Source: Parashewanella sp049608225 (GTDB lineage Bacteria > Pseudomonadota > Gammaproteobacteria > Enterobacterales > Shewanellaceae). From it: a stretch of DNA of 50,179 bases. How positions within the stretch are numbered: the first letter of the stretch is position 1; each line of letters opens with the position of its first letter. The notes below the pieces were generated by a model. The model did not search any database. It was given only the letters and a program-made list of their open reading frames with translations, and was not told where the DNA came from. Of this stretch, positions 1 through 9,283 are shown in pieces. Both the position numbers and the translations under genes were made by a program. The stretch covers positions 1 through 50,179 of the forward strand of contig JBMYXI010000018.1 in the NCBI GenBank assembly GCA_049608225.1. The letters are read 5' to 3'.

Positions 1-100
1 AAACTCTGCCTTGCATAAGATAACCAATTTATCGCTGCAAAAATAATCACGAAAGATCAACACGCCCTAATAATAAATAACAAATTTTAGGTAACTAAAA

Positions 101-1330
101 ATGATGAAGTCGCTTTCAACCAAGATTTTTCTTGGTTTATTTTTGGGGTTGCTCCTTGGAACAATCGTGCAATATTTCTTGACGGACGTTGCATTTTTCT
201 CTGAGTCTTTGGTCGGTCTCTTTGGTGGTGTTGGCAAAATGTTTGTCAATATGATCATGATGTTGGTGGTACCATTAGTTTTTGTCAGCATTGTTTGTGG
301 TGTGTGTGAATTGCCTGATTTAAAGAGTTTTGGCCGTTTAGGTGGCAAAACCTTCAGTTTCTATATTATTAATACCTTAGTTGCTATCAGCGCTGCGTTA
401 GTGGTCGCATTAGTTTTTCAACCAGGTACTGGCGTAGATATGAGCAGCACTGCGGATGTTGCGATTACGGCAACCGAGTTACCTAACATTTCGAATTTAA
501 TCGTGAGCATTATTCCTAGAAATCCTGTGCAAGCGTTTTTAGATGGCAATATGCTGCAAATTATTTTCATGGCATTGCTGGTTGGGGGCGTGATTAAGTC
601 GATGGGAGACTCGATGAAATCAACGATTTCAGGGTTTCAAACAGCTAATAAAATTATGATGAAACTGATTTCGGTGGTCATGTCATTAGCGCCGATTGGT
701 GTGTTTGCTTTGATGTTTAAACTCTCCGCAACTTTAGACAGTGATGCGGTATTCAGTGTTGCACAATATATTATATTAATTTTAGCATTATTAATTACTT
801 GGATATTTGTCGTTTATCCTTTTGCTGTGAGCTTATTTACCCCAATTAAAGCCAGTGTCTTCCGTGAAAAAACTCGTGAACAAGTGCTGTTTTCACTTTC
901 AACCGCCAGTTCTAATGCAACCATTCCTGTCACTATGCGCACACTAACAGAAAAGCTTGGTGTTAATCGTGCAGTTGCTGGCTTTGGTGTACCGCTTGGT
1001 GCAACTATGAACATGGGCGGCGTTTCAATTTATATCACTATCGCGATTTTCTTTGTTGCGAATGCGTTCGGTACGCCGTTTACCGCCGAACAAATTCCTG
1101 CATTAGTATTCAGTATTTTTCTATTGTCAGTTGGCGCAGGCGGCGTACCTGGTGGTGGAATGGTGATGATTGGTGTGCTTATTCACCAAACAGGTTTACC
1201 CATCGAAGCCTTTGCGATTGTGGCAGCCATTGATCGTGTGATTGATATGTTTGTTACCTCAAGTAATGTCGTCGGTGACTCAGCGGTTGTAACTATTGTC
1301 GATCAAACGGAAAAAAAGCATCAACAATAA
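101..1330 (+). CDS. Dicarboxylate/amino acid:cation symporter (DAACS family) with altered substrate site
   Basis: Inner-membrane secondary transporter of about 409 residues, usual for the glutamate/neutral amino acid:Na+ symporter family. The protein is very hydrophobic with many membrane segments. The serine-rich hairpin (SLSTASSNAT, near residue 265) and the last helix, with D382, D393 and N389, are clear. Aligned to archaeal GltPh from general knowledge of that family, D382 matches the residue that binds the substrate amino group, but the arginine that binds the acidic side chain (R397) is V385. The usual NMDGT motif reads NMGGV at 304-308. I infer a neutral or otherwise non-acidic substrate and changed sodium coupling. 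Two ATGs stand in tandem and the upstream AGGT is a weak ribosome site. The gene stands alone and ends in a strong terminator. Confidence 0.85.
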   Translation: MMKSLSTKIFLGLFLGLLLGTIVQYFLTDVAFFSESLVGLFGGVGKMFVNMIMMLVVPLVFVSIVCGVCELPDLKSFGRLGGKTFSFYIINTLVAISAALVVALVFQPGTGVDMSSTADVAITATELPNISNLIVSIIPRNPVQAFLDGNMLQIIFMALLVGGVIKSMGDSMKSTISGFQTANKIMMKLISVVMSLAPIGVFALMFKLSATLDSDAVFSVAQYIILILALLITWIFVVYPFAVSLFTPIKASVFREKTREQVLFSLSTASSNATIPVTMRTLTEKLGVNRAVAGFGVPLGATMNMGGVSIYITIAIFFVANAFGTPFTAEQIPALVFSIFLLSVGAGGVPGGGMVMIGVLIHQTGLPIEAFAIVAAIDRVIDMFVTSSNVVGDSAVVTIVDQTEKKHQQ

Positions 1331-1350
1331 AACGTTAACAGCTTTTATCG

Positions 1351-1380
1351 AAAAAGGTCGCATGTCAGCGGCCTTTTTTT
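1351..1380 (+). terminator. Rho-independent terminator of the symporter gene
   Basis: An 11-bp stem (AAAAAGGTCGC pairing with GCGGCCTTTTT, one G-T pair) has a 6-nt loop and runs into a T tract, 20 nt after the stop codon. Confidence 0.85.
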
Positions 1381-1479
1381 GTATCAAATATGAATAATAA
1401 ATAATCTGTACTTTGTTCTATTTATCTCTTTTATCTGATAAAACTTGCAGCCTACTGGATGTTAGTAATGAAATAATAA

Positions 1480-2511
1480 GTGATGAATGAAATGTTAGTA
1501 GCAACGAATTGCTCCCCTTGCTATTTGAAGGATGATCTTGATGATGAGGCTCCAAGTGTTCATGAACAAATGCTTCAGTTTTTAATGAAGTTAATGTCAA
1601 AAATTCAGTGCTCAGATGGTATGAACAGTCAAATCGAAGAGGACATTTGGCGATGTGTAAGGAATTGTTATCGAGCCTCTGATAAAGCGGAAGTGTGCAA
1701 ACGGTTTTATGAGCTTTATGCTTATATGGAGCTGGATGAAGTTTCTCAGCCAATCCCTATTAAAAGCGGCGTAAGAAGTAGGGATGCTCTTCCTTTCAAG
1801 GCGGCTTCCACTGTACCAGATAAGGATCGTCTTTTTGCCTGTTTGAATAATTTAATCAGGCTAAACCTACTGGGTTGTCTAGATCAAAATAGTGAGATAA
1901 CCATTTCTCGTAATAGCAAAAATGGTCGATGCGAAACAAGGTTAGGCGTATCCCTTTTTGGTCGAGAGCAAGTGATGTCTCCTAAGCTTTCTTTGCCTTT
2001 TTTAACTGTTAGCCAAGTTGAGGAAGATAAGGATACTTTATTGACTCGAGAGTGTCGCTCTTTCTCTAAAGAATTAGACTCAATGCCCGTGGAGGATAGA
2101 TTGAAAGAGGCTGTCATTCAGTGGCGAGGCAATGATTTGCATGTTCAAGGAGTGAAACCTGAAGTTGTTAAATGGCTACAACTTGATTCATTAAGTGACA
2201 GTCAAAAAACAGAGTTAGTAGATGAACAAGAAAAATTTAGAGCTCTGGTTGCTTGGCGGATCAAAGCAATGGCGACATTTAAATATTATGTAGCCGTTAT
2301 TTTAAAAGAAGAAACGGACTCACAAAAATGGTTATTAGGCTCTTTTTCAGGGCTCAATTCTGTCGTCAAAGAATTAAAACTTATGACAGAAAGAGTATAT
2401 CAAAAGCAATTAACTCAATTTATGACAACGGGAACAGTTCAACCTGTTAGTTTTGCACAGAAGCCTAGTAATTCTAGTAAGTCTAGTAAGTCTAGTAAAT
2501 GGTGGGGGTAA
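1480..2511 (+). CDS. Unknown protein, first of a tandem paralogous pair
   Basis: I do not recognise this 343-residue family. It has no signal peptide or membrane segment and looks cytoplasmic and mainly helical. Near residues 245-310 it carries a region (VAWRIKAMATFKYYV and following) that is clearly related to VEWRLKALTQLKEYV in the next gene, so the two are diverged duplicates. The C-terminus ends in Ser-Ser-Lys repeats and WWG, encoded by a 9-bp tandem repeat. The start is uncertain: GTG at 1480 is followed by ATG at 1483 and 1492, none with a good Shine-Dalgarno sequence. No function can be assigned. Confidence 0.7.
   Translation: MMNEMLVATNCSPCYLKDDLDDEAPSVHEQMLQFLMKLMSKIQCSDGMNSQIEEDIWRCVRNCYRASDKAEVCKRFYELYAYMELDEVSQPIPIKSGVRSRDALPFKAASTVPDKDRLFACLNNLIRLNLLGCLDQNSEITISRNSKNGRCETRLGVSLFGREQVMSPKLSLPFLTVSQVEEDKDTLLTRECRSFSKELDSMPVEDRLKEAVIQWRGNDLHVQGVKPEVVKWLQLDSLSDSQKTELVDEQEKFRALVAWRIKAMATFKYYVAVILKEETDSQKWLLGSFSGLNSVVKELKLMTERVYQKQLTQFMTTGTVQPVSFAQKPSNSSKSSKSSKWWG
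2465..2500 (+). repeat. Four 9-bp tandem repeats encoding Ser-Ser-Lys/Asn
   Basis: Four consecutive units close to CTAGTAAGT (CTAGTAATT, CTAGTAAGT, CTAGTAAGT, CTAGTAAAT) lie in frame at the 3' end of the unknown gene. Unit gain or loss would keep the frame and change only tail length. Confidence 0.85.
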
Positions 2512-2614
2512 CGTACTGACTTGCTTTCAAAATTAATTATTGTTTAGTTGTTGGCATTTTACTGTTTTTAGCTGTCTACTAAGTATGGATAGCTTAGTAA
2601 AATGGGAGGGGAAA

Positions 2615-3547
2615 ATGAATGGTGCTTGTGCAGTTTCACATTCGCTGCTTCCTCAACGTCTGATTAGTCCAGAAAGAATAGAGAGAATAAAAGAGGCTCG
2701 AACTGTAAATGAAGCAATTCATATGGGGTTCTTGGATCATGTAAAAGATTTTTTTTGTGGTTCAGCAAAAAGGGATGCATGTGAATGTTTATTTTATTTG
2801 TATCAATGCCAAAAAGCAGTTGCTAGCGCACCTAACGGAGAAGAAGCCTCTGTTGATATGGGCCTGAAATGTGCAAGTGCACTAATGAAATTGCAATCTT
2901 TAATGCAGCCTGAAATGAGAAGTAAATTACATATTAATGTAACGGATTACTTTGGTTCTATTTTGCTACAAGCGAATATCGATCCTGTTGATGATAATTC
3001 AGTTTCATTGCTGTCAAATTTTAGAATTGCGTTTGCCACCGCCAATGATGTAAAAAAAGACGTTACTCAATGTGAAGTGAGTGCGTGCTGCGATGTCTTT
3101 GAGCCAGCACCTCATCTTTGTGCTGAAGCAAAACTTAAAAGGGTTAAGTTAATCTCAGAGAAAGAGGGAGGTTACCGAGTTGCAGGATTAAGGCGAGGTG
3201 CACCTTTCGTTGGTTTAAGATTTTTAAACAAAAGACAGCTTAAGTTAATGGCTCGCAGTCCATCAAATTTTCAGGTCATGGTTGAATGGCGTTTAAAAGC
3301 ATTAACTCAGCTTAAAGAGTATGTACGGCAGCTAGAAGGTTACCAAAACCTTTCTAAAAAAGAGAGAGAAGCCGAATTTAGGTGGGTGACATCAATCGTT
3401 ATTCATTTAAAAAAATCAACGGATGAAATGTATAAACAATTCGCTAAAGGAATTGATGCGAGTAAAACACTAGCAAGACCCGAAATAGGCTGTCGTGCCA
3501 GTGCCTTTAGTTCTCATATTCTGATCAACTCTCGTTTGTCGAGATGA
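2615..3547 (+). CDS. Unknown protein, second of a tandem paralogous pair
   Basis: About 310 residues, no recognised family, no signal peptide. It shares with the preceding gene the region VEWRLKALTQLKEYV and a downstream helical stretch ending in MYKQF (compare VYQKQ in the neighbour), so the two form a duplicated pair. The reading frame is open from 2540, but the ATG at 2615 has an excellent ribosome site (GGGAGGGG at 2604-2611) and is the chosen start. The N-terminal half is cysteine-rich. The gene ends 4 bp from the convergent fbp gene, leaving no room for a terminator. Confidence 0.7.
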   Translation: MNGACAVSHSLLPQRLISPERIERIKEARTVNEAIHMGFLDHVKDFFCGSAKRDACECLFYLYQCQKAVASAPNGEEASVDMGLKCASALMKLQSLMQPEMRSKLHINVTDYFGSILLQANIDPVDDNSVSLLSNFRIAFATANDVKKDVTQCEVSACCDVFEPAPHLCAEAKLKRVKLISEKEGGYRVAGLRRGAPFVGLRFLNKRQLKLMARSPSNFQVMVEWRLKALTQLKEYVRQLEGYQNLSKKEREAEFRWVTSIVIHLKKSTDEMYKQFAKGIDASKTLARPEIGCRASAFSSHILINSRLSR

Positions 3548-3551
3548 TACT

Positions 3552-4514
3552 TTAGCTATGGTAATTCAGACATATATCCACTTCATTGGCACTACCTAGC
3601 ACCACCGCCACTCGTTGATGAATATGCTGTGGTTGAATGTCCATAATGTCTTCATAACCTGTCGATGCTTTACCATTTGCTTGTTCAACCAAAAAAGCCA
3701 TCGGATTCGCTTCGTACATTAAACGCAATTTAAATGGCTTGTTTGGATTTTTGTTGTCGCTTGGGTAGGTAAAAATACCGCCACGGGATAAAACTCGGTG
3801 CACATCACCGACCATGGCCGCAATCCAACGCATGTTAAAGTTTTTATTTCGAACGCCTGTATCACCTTTAATTAAGTCAGCAATGTAAGCTTGCATTGCT
3901 GGTTGCCAAAAACGCTGGTTGGACATATTTATGGCAAACTCTTTGGTATCAGCAGGGATTTCAACCTTATTATTGGTTATAACAAACTCATTAGTCTCAG
4001 GGTGTAATGTGAAAAATTGAACACCATTCCCCGTGGTTAACGCCATCATGGTTGATGGACCATAAAGTACATAACCCGCAGCCACTTGCTGACGACCAGA
4101 TTGCAAGAAGCTCTGCTCTGTAAGTTCACCTTCTTGAGCAGGCAGTACAGAGAAAATAGTACCTACTAATGAATTAATATCGATGTTTGATGAACCATCA
4201 AGCGGATCGAAACAAACCAAGAACTGGCCGTTATCATTTACCTTAACAACGTCATCTTCCTCTTCAGAGGCTAAACCTTTCACTGTGCCGTCAACTTGAA
4301 GTGCATCTTTAAGCATATCGTTGGTAATGATGTCTAATTTTTTCTGGGTCTCACCTTGAACATTTTGTTGCTCTGTTTCGCCTAAAACACCTGCAAGTGC
4401 GCCATGCTGAACGGCATGACTGATCTCTTGAGAGGTTTTAGCGAGAGTGCTAAGTAACTGGCGTAAGTTATTATCAATATCAGACTGGGCAAGATATTCT
4501 GAAAAGGTTTGCAT
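3552..4514 (-). CDS. fbp: Fructose-1,6-bisphosphatase, class 1
   Basis: Cytoplasmic gluconeogenic enzyme that hydrolyses fructose 1,6-bisphosphate to fructose 6-phosphate and phosphate. At 320 residues it is close to the class 1 length. The metal-binding signature DPLDGSSN is at residues 103-110, with the acidic SEEEDD stretch just before it (83-88). Residues near the C-terminus (RLMYEANPMAFLVEQANGKAS) match the conserved substrate-binding end of the family. The ATG is preceded by AAGGA (complement of 4521-4525). It is a single gene between an unknown gene and an MFS transporter gene. Confidence 0.95.
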   Translation of the reverse strand: MQTFSEYLAQSDIDNNLRQLLSTLAKTSQEISHAVQHGALAGVLGETEQQNVQGETQKKLDIITNDMLKDALQVDGTVKGLASEEEDDVVKVNDNGQFLVCFDPLDGSSNIDINSLVGTIFSVLPAQEGELTEQSFLQSGRQQVAAGYVLYGPSTMMALTTGNGVQFFTLHPETNEFVITNNKVEIPADTKEFAINMSNQRFWQPAMQAYIADLIKGDTGVRNKNFNMRWIAAMVGDVHRVLSRGGIFTYPSDNKNPNKPFKLRLMYEANPMAFLVEQANGKASTGYEDIMDIQPQHIHQRVAVVLGSANEVDICLNYHS

Positions 4515-4619
4515 CTTCTGTCCTTAAGCGCGAGAGGAGAAATTTTGCTGACAGATCTTACAGTAACTTAAGCTAAATAGCATTTTTTGCACTCTAAAAA
4601 GTGATAAATTAAGAGTTCC

Positions 4620-5795
4620 CTAATTCAACGTAAGTTTGACGTTGTACTTTGGTAACTTCCAGAGAATATAGATGAACAGGATCGATGTTGTTAGCAATTG
4701 CAGTTGTTGAATCGCGTTTAAATTGAGCCATTGTAGCAACATAACCAATGCTGACGCTCCGCTCATTTGAATGAAACCAAGTAAGGCAGATGCTGTTCCT
4801 GCATTATTTTTAAAGGGAGATAGTGCTTGACCTGTTGCAACTCCCATGAGTAAAGAAAAGCCAAGTGAGCAAATCATCACAGGCAACATATAGTTGGTGT
4901 CCGAAGTCTGCTGTGGTTGAACAAACAAAATCACGCTCGCAGAGATCAATAACCACATCTCAAATTCCATTATCCGTTTAATTCCAAAACGGGTGATAAA
5001 TGAGGGAGCCGTGATACAAGCGAAAATATTAATGGCGGCATTAATACTAAACCAAAGTGTAAATGCTTGTTGGTCTAACCCTAGCTTGTCCATTAGCCAT
5101 GACGGAGCGCTGCTGACGTATGAAATGATGATTGCCATCGTCAGCATGATAAGCAATGCATGAAATGAAAACATCGGGTTGCTGATGATACTTGTAAAGT
5201 TAGTAATGGATAATGAGTGTAAGTTTGTTCTGTTGGCACGAGGGAGTGATTCATCAAAGTTGTAAAAAACAAATACGCCAGCAATCAAGGCAAAGCTTGC
5301 CATAAATAGAAAAGTGCTGTGCCAATCGAAATGCTTCGATAAAAAATAACCCAGTACAGGTGCTAAAGCGGGAATGCAGCAGATAGCACCATTTAAATAG
5401 CTATACACAGCACTGCTTGTTTTGGTATCTAATCTATCTCTAACACTGGCAAAAGCCGTTACCATGATAGAGCAAGCCCCTAAGCCTTGAAAAAACCTTA
5501 GCAACAGGTGCATTTCAAAGTGCTCTGTTATAAACATCAAAAATGCACTGATACCATAGGTAAATATACCAAATAACGCGATAGGTCGCCTACCCAATCT
5601 ATCGGAGAGTGGCCCAAAAATCAGTTGCCCAATACCCATACTTAAAATAAATAAGGTCACTGTCCATTGTATAGTGGCAATATCAGTGGTCATATCACGT
5701 GCCATGACAGGTAATGCAGAGAGGAAAATATCAATGGCTAACGGACAAAAGATAACCATTGGTATTAACACCATAAGCAACTTAGATTTTTTCAT
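4620..5795 (-). CDS. MFS transporter, Bcr/CflA-like drug efflux family
   Basis: About 391 residues with roughly twelve membrane segments. The N-terminus resembles multidrug efflux proteins of the Bcr/CflA group (PLAIDIFLSALPVMARDM), and MFS motif A is present as GPLSDRLGRRPI after the second segment. It probably exports drugs or metabolites by proton antiport. The substrate is unknown. An upstream in-frame ATG at 5822 exists, but the ATG at 5793-5795 has GGAG at 5801-5804 with 5-nt spacing and begins MKKSKLL. It is divergent from a LysR regulator with which it shares the intergenic control region. Confidence 0.85.
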   Translation of the reverse strand: MKKSKLLMVLIPMVIFCPLAIDIFLSALPVMARDMTTDIATIQWTVTLFILSMGIGQLIFGPLSDRLGRRPIALFGIFTYGISAFLMFITEHFEMHLLLRFFQGLGACSIMVTAFASVRDRLDTKTSSAVYSYLNGAICCIPALAPVLGYFLSKHFDWHSTFLFMASFALIAGVFVFYNFDESLPRANRTNLHSLSITNFTSIISNPMFSFHALLIMLTMAIIISYVSSAPSWLMDKLGLDQQAFTLWFSINAAINIFACITAPSFITRFGIKRIMEFEMWLLISASVILFVQPQQTSDTNYMLPVMICSLGFSLLMGVATGQALSPFKNNAGTASALLGFIQMSGASALVMLLQWLNLNAIQQLQLLTTSILFIYILWKLPKYNVKLTLN

Positions 5796-5870
5796 ATTTT
5801 CTCCTATTTTCAATGCGTTCATTGTATGTTGGATCGCTTATGAGTAATAATGAAATAAAGTTGATTTAAG

Positions 5871-5887
5871 TATTCCTAAATGGAATA
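5871..5887. promoter_or_regulatory. Candidate LysR operator in the MFS/LysR divergent region
   Basis: A perfect inverted repeat, TATTCC-TAAAT-GGAATA, contains the LysR-type T-N11-A pattern and ends 13 bp before the regulator's ATG. Position and symmetry suggest autoregulation and control of the divergent transporter. This is inference. Confidence 0.5.
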
Positions 5888-5900
5888 GTGGTGAATAGTA

Positions 5901-6827
5901 ATGAACCATTCTTTTGATCTGAATTTATTGCGGGTGTTGAGTATCTTGCTTGAAGAAAAAAACGTGACTCAGGCGGCAAAACACTTGAATTTAACCCAAT
6001 CTGCCGTGAGTAAGCATTTAGCAAAATTACGTATTATGTTTGATGATCCATTATTGGTAAGAATGTCAGGAAGGCTGAACACCACGCCCAAAGCTAACGA
6101 ATTAGCGATAAAATTAAAGCCGTTACTGCTGGATATAGAGCAACTTACTCGAGCAACCGTATTTGATGCTTCTCAAAGTCATCGACGTTTTAAAATTGAT
6201 ATGATCGAATTGGCTTATGCTAGTGTTATTGCCCAGTTTATGCCTGAGGTGCTGAATATTGCTCCCGATGTAGAGATCACATTTCAATCTTGGGATAGAA
6301 CAACAATAGATAGGCTGATAAAGGCTGAACTTGATTTCGGCATTACTTGCTTAGAATGGGATGAACGCTCAAGTTTACATGTCAATCATGTTGCCGCTGA
6401 ATTGAGCTACACCGAAATCAAGCAAGATCATTCCGTTTGTTTAGCACGACAAGATCACCCTTTGTTCAAAAAAGACTGGGATCTGGATTCCTTTCTTGAG
6501 TATCGGCATATCCAAGTTGTTGGTGGTGGCACCAGTAAATGGTTGTTAGATGAAGTGCTAGCACAGCAAAAAATTGAACGAAATATTGCCATTGAAATCC
6601 CCGACTTTCAGGGGGCAATTCGTTTATGTGAAAGCAGCGACTTATTACTCTGTGCACCTTATTTACAAGTCAAAGATATGATCAAAAACCATAGACTGAA
6701 GGTATTGGATATCCCCTTAGATTTGGTTCCCGGTGCATTTTTCTTACTTTGGAATAAACACTATGAAAAAGACTTAGGGCATAAATGGTTGCGAGAATTG
6801 ATTATAGATAAAGTGAAAAATGGATGA
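5901..6827 (+). CDS. LysR-family transcriptional regulator
   Basis: A 308-residue regulator. The N-terminal winged helix-turn-helix spans about residues 5-64 (FDLNLLRVLSILLEEKNVTQ, then the recognition-helix region LTQSAVSKHLAKLR). A periplasmic-binding-protein-like effector domain follows from about residue 90. The DLNLL start resembles the NodD/NahR/LeuO-like subgroup. The effector is unknown. It is divergent from the MFS exporter, and a perfect palindrome lies just upstream of its start, so it most likely controls that exporter and itself. Confidence 0.9.
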   Translation: MNHSFDLNLLRVLSILLEEKNVTQAAKHLNLTQSAVSKHLAKLRIMFDDPLLVRMSGRLNTTPKANELAIKLKPLLLDIEQLTRATVFDASQSHRRFKIDMIELAYASVIAQFMPEVLNIAPDVEITFQSWDRTTIDRLIKAELDFGITCLEWDERSSLHVNHVAAELSYTEIKQDHSVCLARQDHPLFKKDWDLDSFLEYRHIQVVGGGTSKWLLDEVLAQQKIERNIAIEIPDFQGAIRLCESSDLLLCAPYLQVKDMIKNHRLKVLDIPLDLVPGAFFLLWNKHYEKDLGHKWLRELIIDKVKNG

Positions 6828-6910
6828 ATAATTGTTGCTTTTCATCTTGATCTGGCAAAATACAAACTAAATAAGTCGTGATCCTCGAAAATAATACTCG
6901 GAAAAAAATA

Positions 6911-9163
6911 ATGATAAAAAATAAGATTTCATTTGCGTTTGTAAGTGCCGCGCTGATGAGCGGTGCGTTGTTAGCGCATCCACTGCAAGCAAAAGAGGCG
7001 AGTGCCATGGAAGGAAACAGCAAACCACTTACGATTGAACGATTCAATGCTTCTCCTGCGTTAGCTGGAAAAAGCCCGCGTGGATTACAGCTGTCGCCTG
7101 ACGGCAGTCGCGTTACTTATTTAGCTGGGCGCGCAGATAACCAAAATTTTTACGATTTGTGGCAACAAAATGTAACAACAGGAAAAACCAGTATTTTAGT
7201 TGATGCAGATAAACTCGCTTCTGGTGAGCTGTCTGATGAAGAAAAAGCGCGTCGTGAGCGCCAGCGCATTTATGGTCAAGGGATCATGGAATATGATTGG
7301 TCTGCTGATGGCAAAGCGATCCTCATTCCAGCTTCTGGCAAATTGTATTACTACTCATTGGCCAAAAACAAGGTGACTGAATTACCTGTGGGTGAAGGTT
7401 TCGCTACTGATGCGCGTTTGTCTCCTAAGGGACGTTATGTGTCATTCGTGCGAGATCAAAATTTATTTGTATTGGATTTAACCAACAACAAAGTGACAGC
7501 ATTAACCAAAGACGGTGGTGGAGCCATTAAAAATGGCATGGCTGAATTTGTTGCTCAAGAAGAAATGGGGCGCTATACAGGCTATTGGTGGTCAGATGAT
7601 GAAAGCAAAATTGCTTTTACTCGTGTTGATGAATCCGGCGTTGAATTAGTGACCCGCAACGAAATTTATGCCGATGGCATTAAATTAACCAAGCAACGTT
7701 ATCCGTATGCGGGCAAAACCAACGTTAAGATTGGTTTGGGCATAGTAAATATTGAAGATGAAACGACCAAATGGGTTGATTTAGGTAAACAACAAGACAT
7801 TTATTTACCACGAGTAAAGTGGTTGCCAGGCAGTAAATATCTATCATTTCAATGGCAAAGTCGTGACCAAAAAACTTTGAAGCTAAAAATGGTTGATGCT
7901 GATGCAAGCAATGAGCAATTGTTAGTAGAAGAAAATAGTAAAGCATGGATCAATTTACATAAGGATCTGCGCTTTCTTAAAAATCAGGCGGCATTTATTT
8001 GGGCATCAGAGCGTGATGGTTTTCAGCATTTATACCTTTATGGCTTAGATGGAAAACTAAAAGCTCAACTTACCAAAGGCGATTGGGCGGTTGACGCCAT
8101 TGAGCATATTGATGAGAAGAACGGTTGGGTGTACTTCACTGGGCGAAAAGACACACCGATTGAGCGTCATTTATACCGAGTGGCATTATCTGGCGGAAAA
8201 GTTGAACGCTTAAGCCAGCGAAATGGTATGCATAATGCGGTATTTGCCAAAAACGAAAGTATCTACCTTGATTACTTTAATAGTTTGACTCAACCTCCGC
8301 AGGTTAGTTTGCATAATGCCAATGGCAAGTTAATTAGCTGGGTTGAGCAAAATAAAGTCGCAAAAGGGCATCCGTTATTTGATTATGCTGGTTTGTGGCA
8401 ACAGCCAGAATTCGTAAAACTCAAAGCACAAGACGGCCAAACTTTATATAGCCGTATTTTCAAACCGACTTCGTTTGATAAAAATAAAAAATATCCAGTC
8501 GTTGTTCGTGTTTATGGTGGACCTCATGCACAGCTTGTCACCAACAGTTGGAGTTCAAAAGATTATTTCACTCAGTATTTGTTGCAACAAGGCTTTATCG
8601 TTTACCAGCTGGATAATCGTGGTAGTGCACACCGAGGCACGCAATTTGAGTTTGCTATTTATCATCACTTAGGTGACGTTGAAGTGGCAGATCAAAAGAC
8701 GGGTGTCGACTATTTACGTAGCTTACCTTATGTTGATGAGGGCAATATTGCGATTTATGGCCACAGCTATGGTGGTTACATGGCATTAATGAGTTTGTTT
8801 AAAGCGCCCGATTATTTTAAAGCGGCAATTTCAGGGGCGCCAGTAACCGATTGGCGTTTATATGATACCCATTACACTGAGCGTTATTTAGGTTCACCGG
8901 TTGCCAATAAAAAAGGGTACGACCTCAGTAGTGTTATGCCCTACGTAAAAGGTTATCAATCTGGATTATTGATGTATCACGGCATGGCAGACGATAATGT
9001 GTTATTCGAAAACAGCACTCGTGTTTATAAAGCGTTGCAAGATGAAGGTAAGCTATTTCAAATGATAGATTATCCTGGTTCTAAGCATTCTATGCGTGGT
9101 GAGAAAGTACAAAACCATCTTTACCGTTCGTTAGCTGATTTTTTAGAGAGGCAGTTGAAGTAG
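6911..9163 (+). CDS. Secreted dipeptidyl peptidase IV (S9B family serine peptidase)
   Basis: About 750 residues: signal peptide (residues 1 to about 28, ending HPLQA), a beta-propeller domain, and a C-terminal alpha/beta-hydrolase domain. The catalytic triad is readable as S619 in GHSYGGY, D694 in ADDNV and H726 in SKHSM (numbered from the ATG at 6911). The propeller carries EEMGRYTGYWW, the Glu-Glu motif that in DPP IV holds the substrate N-terminus, so release of X-Pro dipeptides in the periplasm is likely. The frame opens at a GTG (6878), but the ATG at 6911 puts the signal peptide at the N-terminus and is preferred. The ribosome site is weak for both. Confidence 0.9.
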   Translation: MIKNKISFAFVSAALMSGALLAHPLQAKEASAMEGNSKPLTIERFNASPALAGKSPRGLQLSPDGSRVTYLAGRADNQNFYDLWQQNVTTGKTSILVDADKLASGELSDEEKARRERQRIYGQGIMEYDWSADGKAILIPASGKLYYYSLAKNKVTELPVGEGFATDARLSPKGRYVSFVRDQNLFVLDLTNNKVTALTKDGGGAIKNGMAEFVAQEEMGRYTGYWWSDDESKIAFTRVDESGVELVTRNEIYADGIKLTKQRYPYAGKTNVKIGLGIVNIEDETTKWVDLGKQQDIYLPRVKWLPGSKYLSFQWQSRDQKTLKLKMVDADASNEQLLVEENSKAWINLHKDLRFLKNQAAFIWASERDGFQHLYLYGLDGKLKAQLTKGDWAVDAIEHIDEKNGWVYFTGRKDTPIERHLYRVALSGGKVERLSQRNGMHNAVFAKNESIYLDYFNSLTQPPQVSLHNANGKLISWVEQNKVAKGHPLFDYAGLWQQPEFVKLKAQDGQTLYSRIFKPTSFDKNKKYPVVVRVYGGPHAQLVTNSWSSKDYFTQYLLQQGFIVYQLDNRGSAHRGTQFEFAIYHHLGDVEVADQKTGVDYLRSLPYVDEGNIAIYGHSYGGYMALMSLFKAPDYFKAAISGAPVTDWRLYDTHYTERYLGSPVANKKGYDLSSVMPYVKGYQSGLLMYHGMADDNVLFENSTRVYKALQDEGKLFQMIDYPGSKHSMRGEKVQNHLYRSLADFLERQLK

Positions 9164-9283
9164 TATTAAGACTTTACATCGCCATACCTCAAAATCTAAA
9201 GAAAGATTAACAGTTGTTCAGCTTAGGTTTAGTGTTCATATATTAATACTGCATTAATAAATATGACTTTTATTGGAGGCGGT

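Noticed and set aside
1..100. Gene end at the left window edge
   Set aside because: No coding frame with recognisable sequence runs in from the edge, and the stretch is AT-rich leader DNA of the symporter gene.
1418..1753. 111-codon minus-strand frame at the start of the first unknown gene
   Set aside because: Overlaps the plus-strand unknown gene, which has a paralog next door supporting its frame. The antisense frame has no such support.
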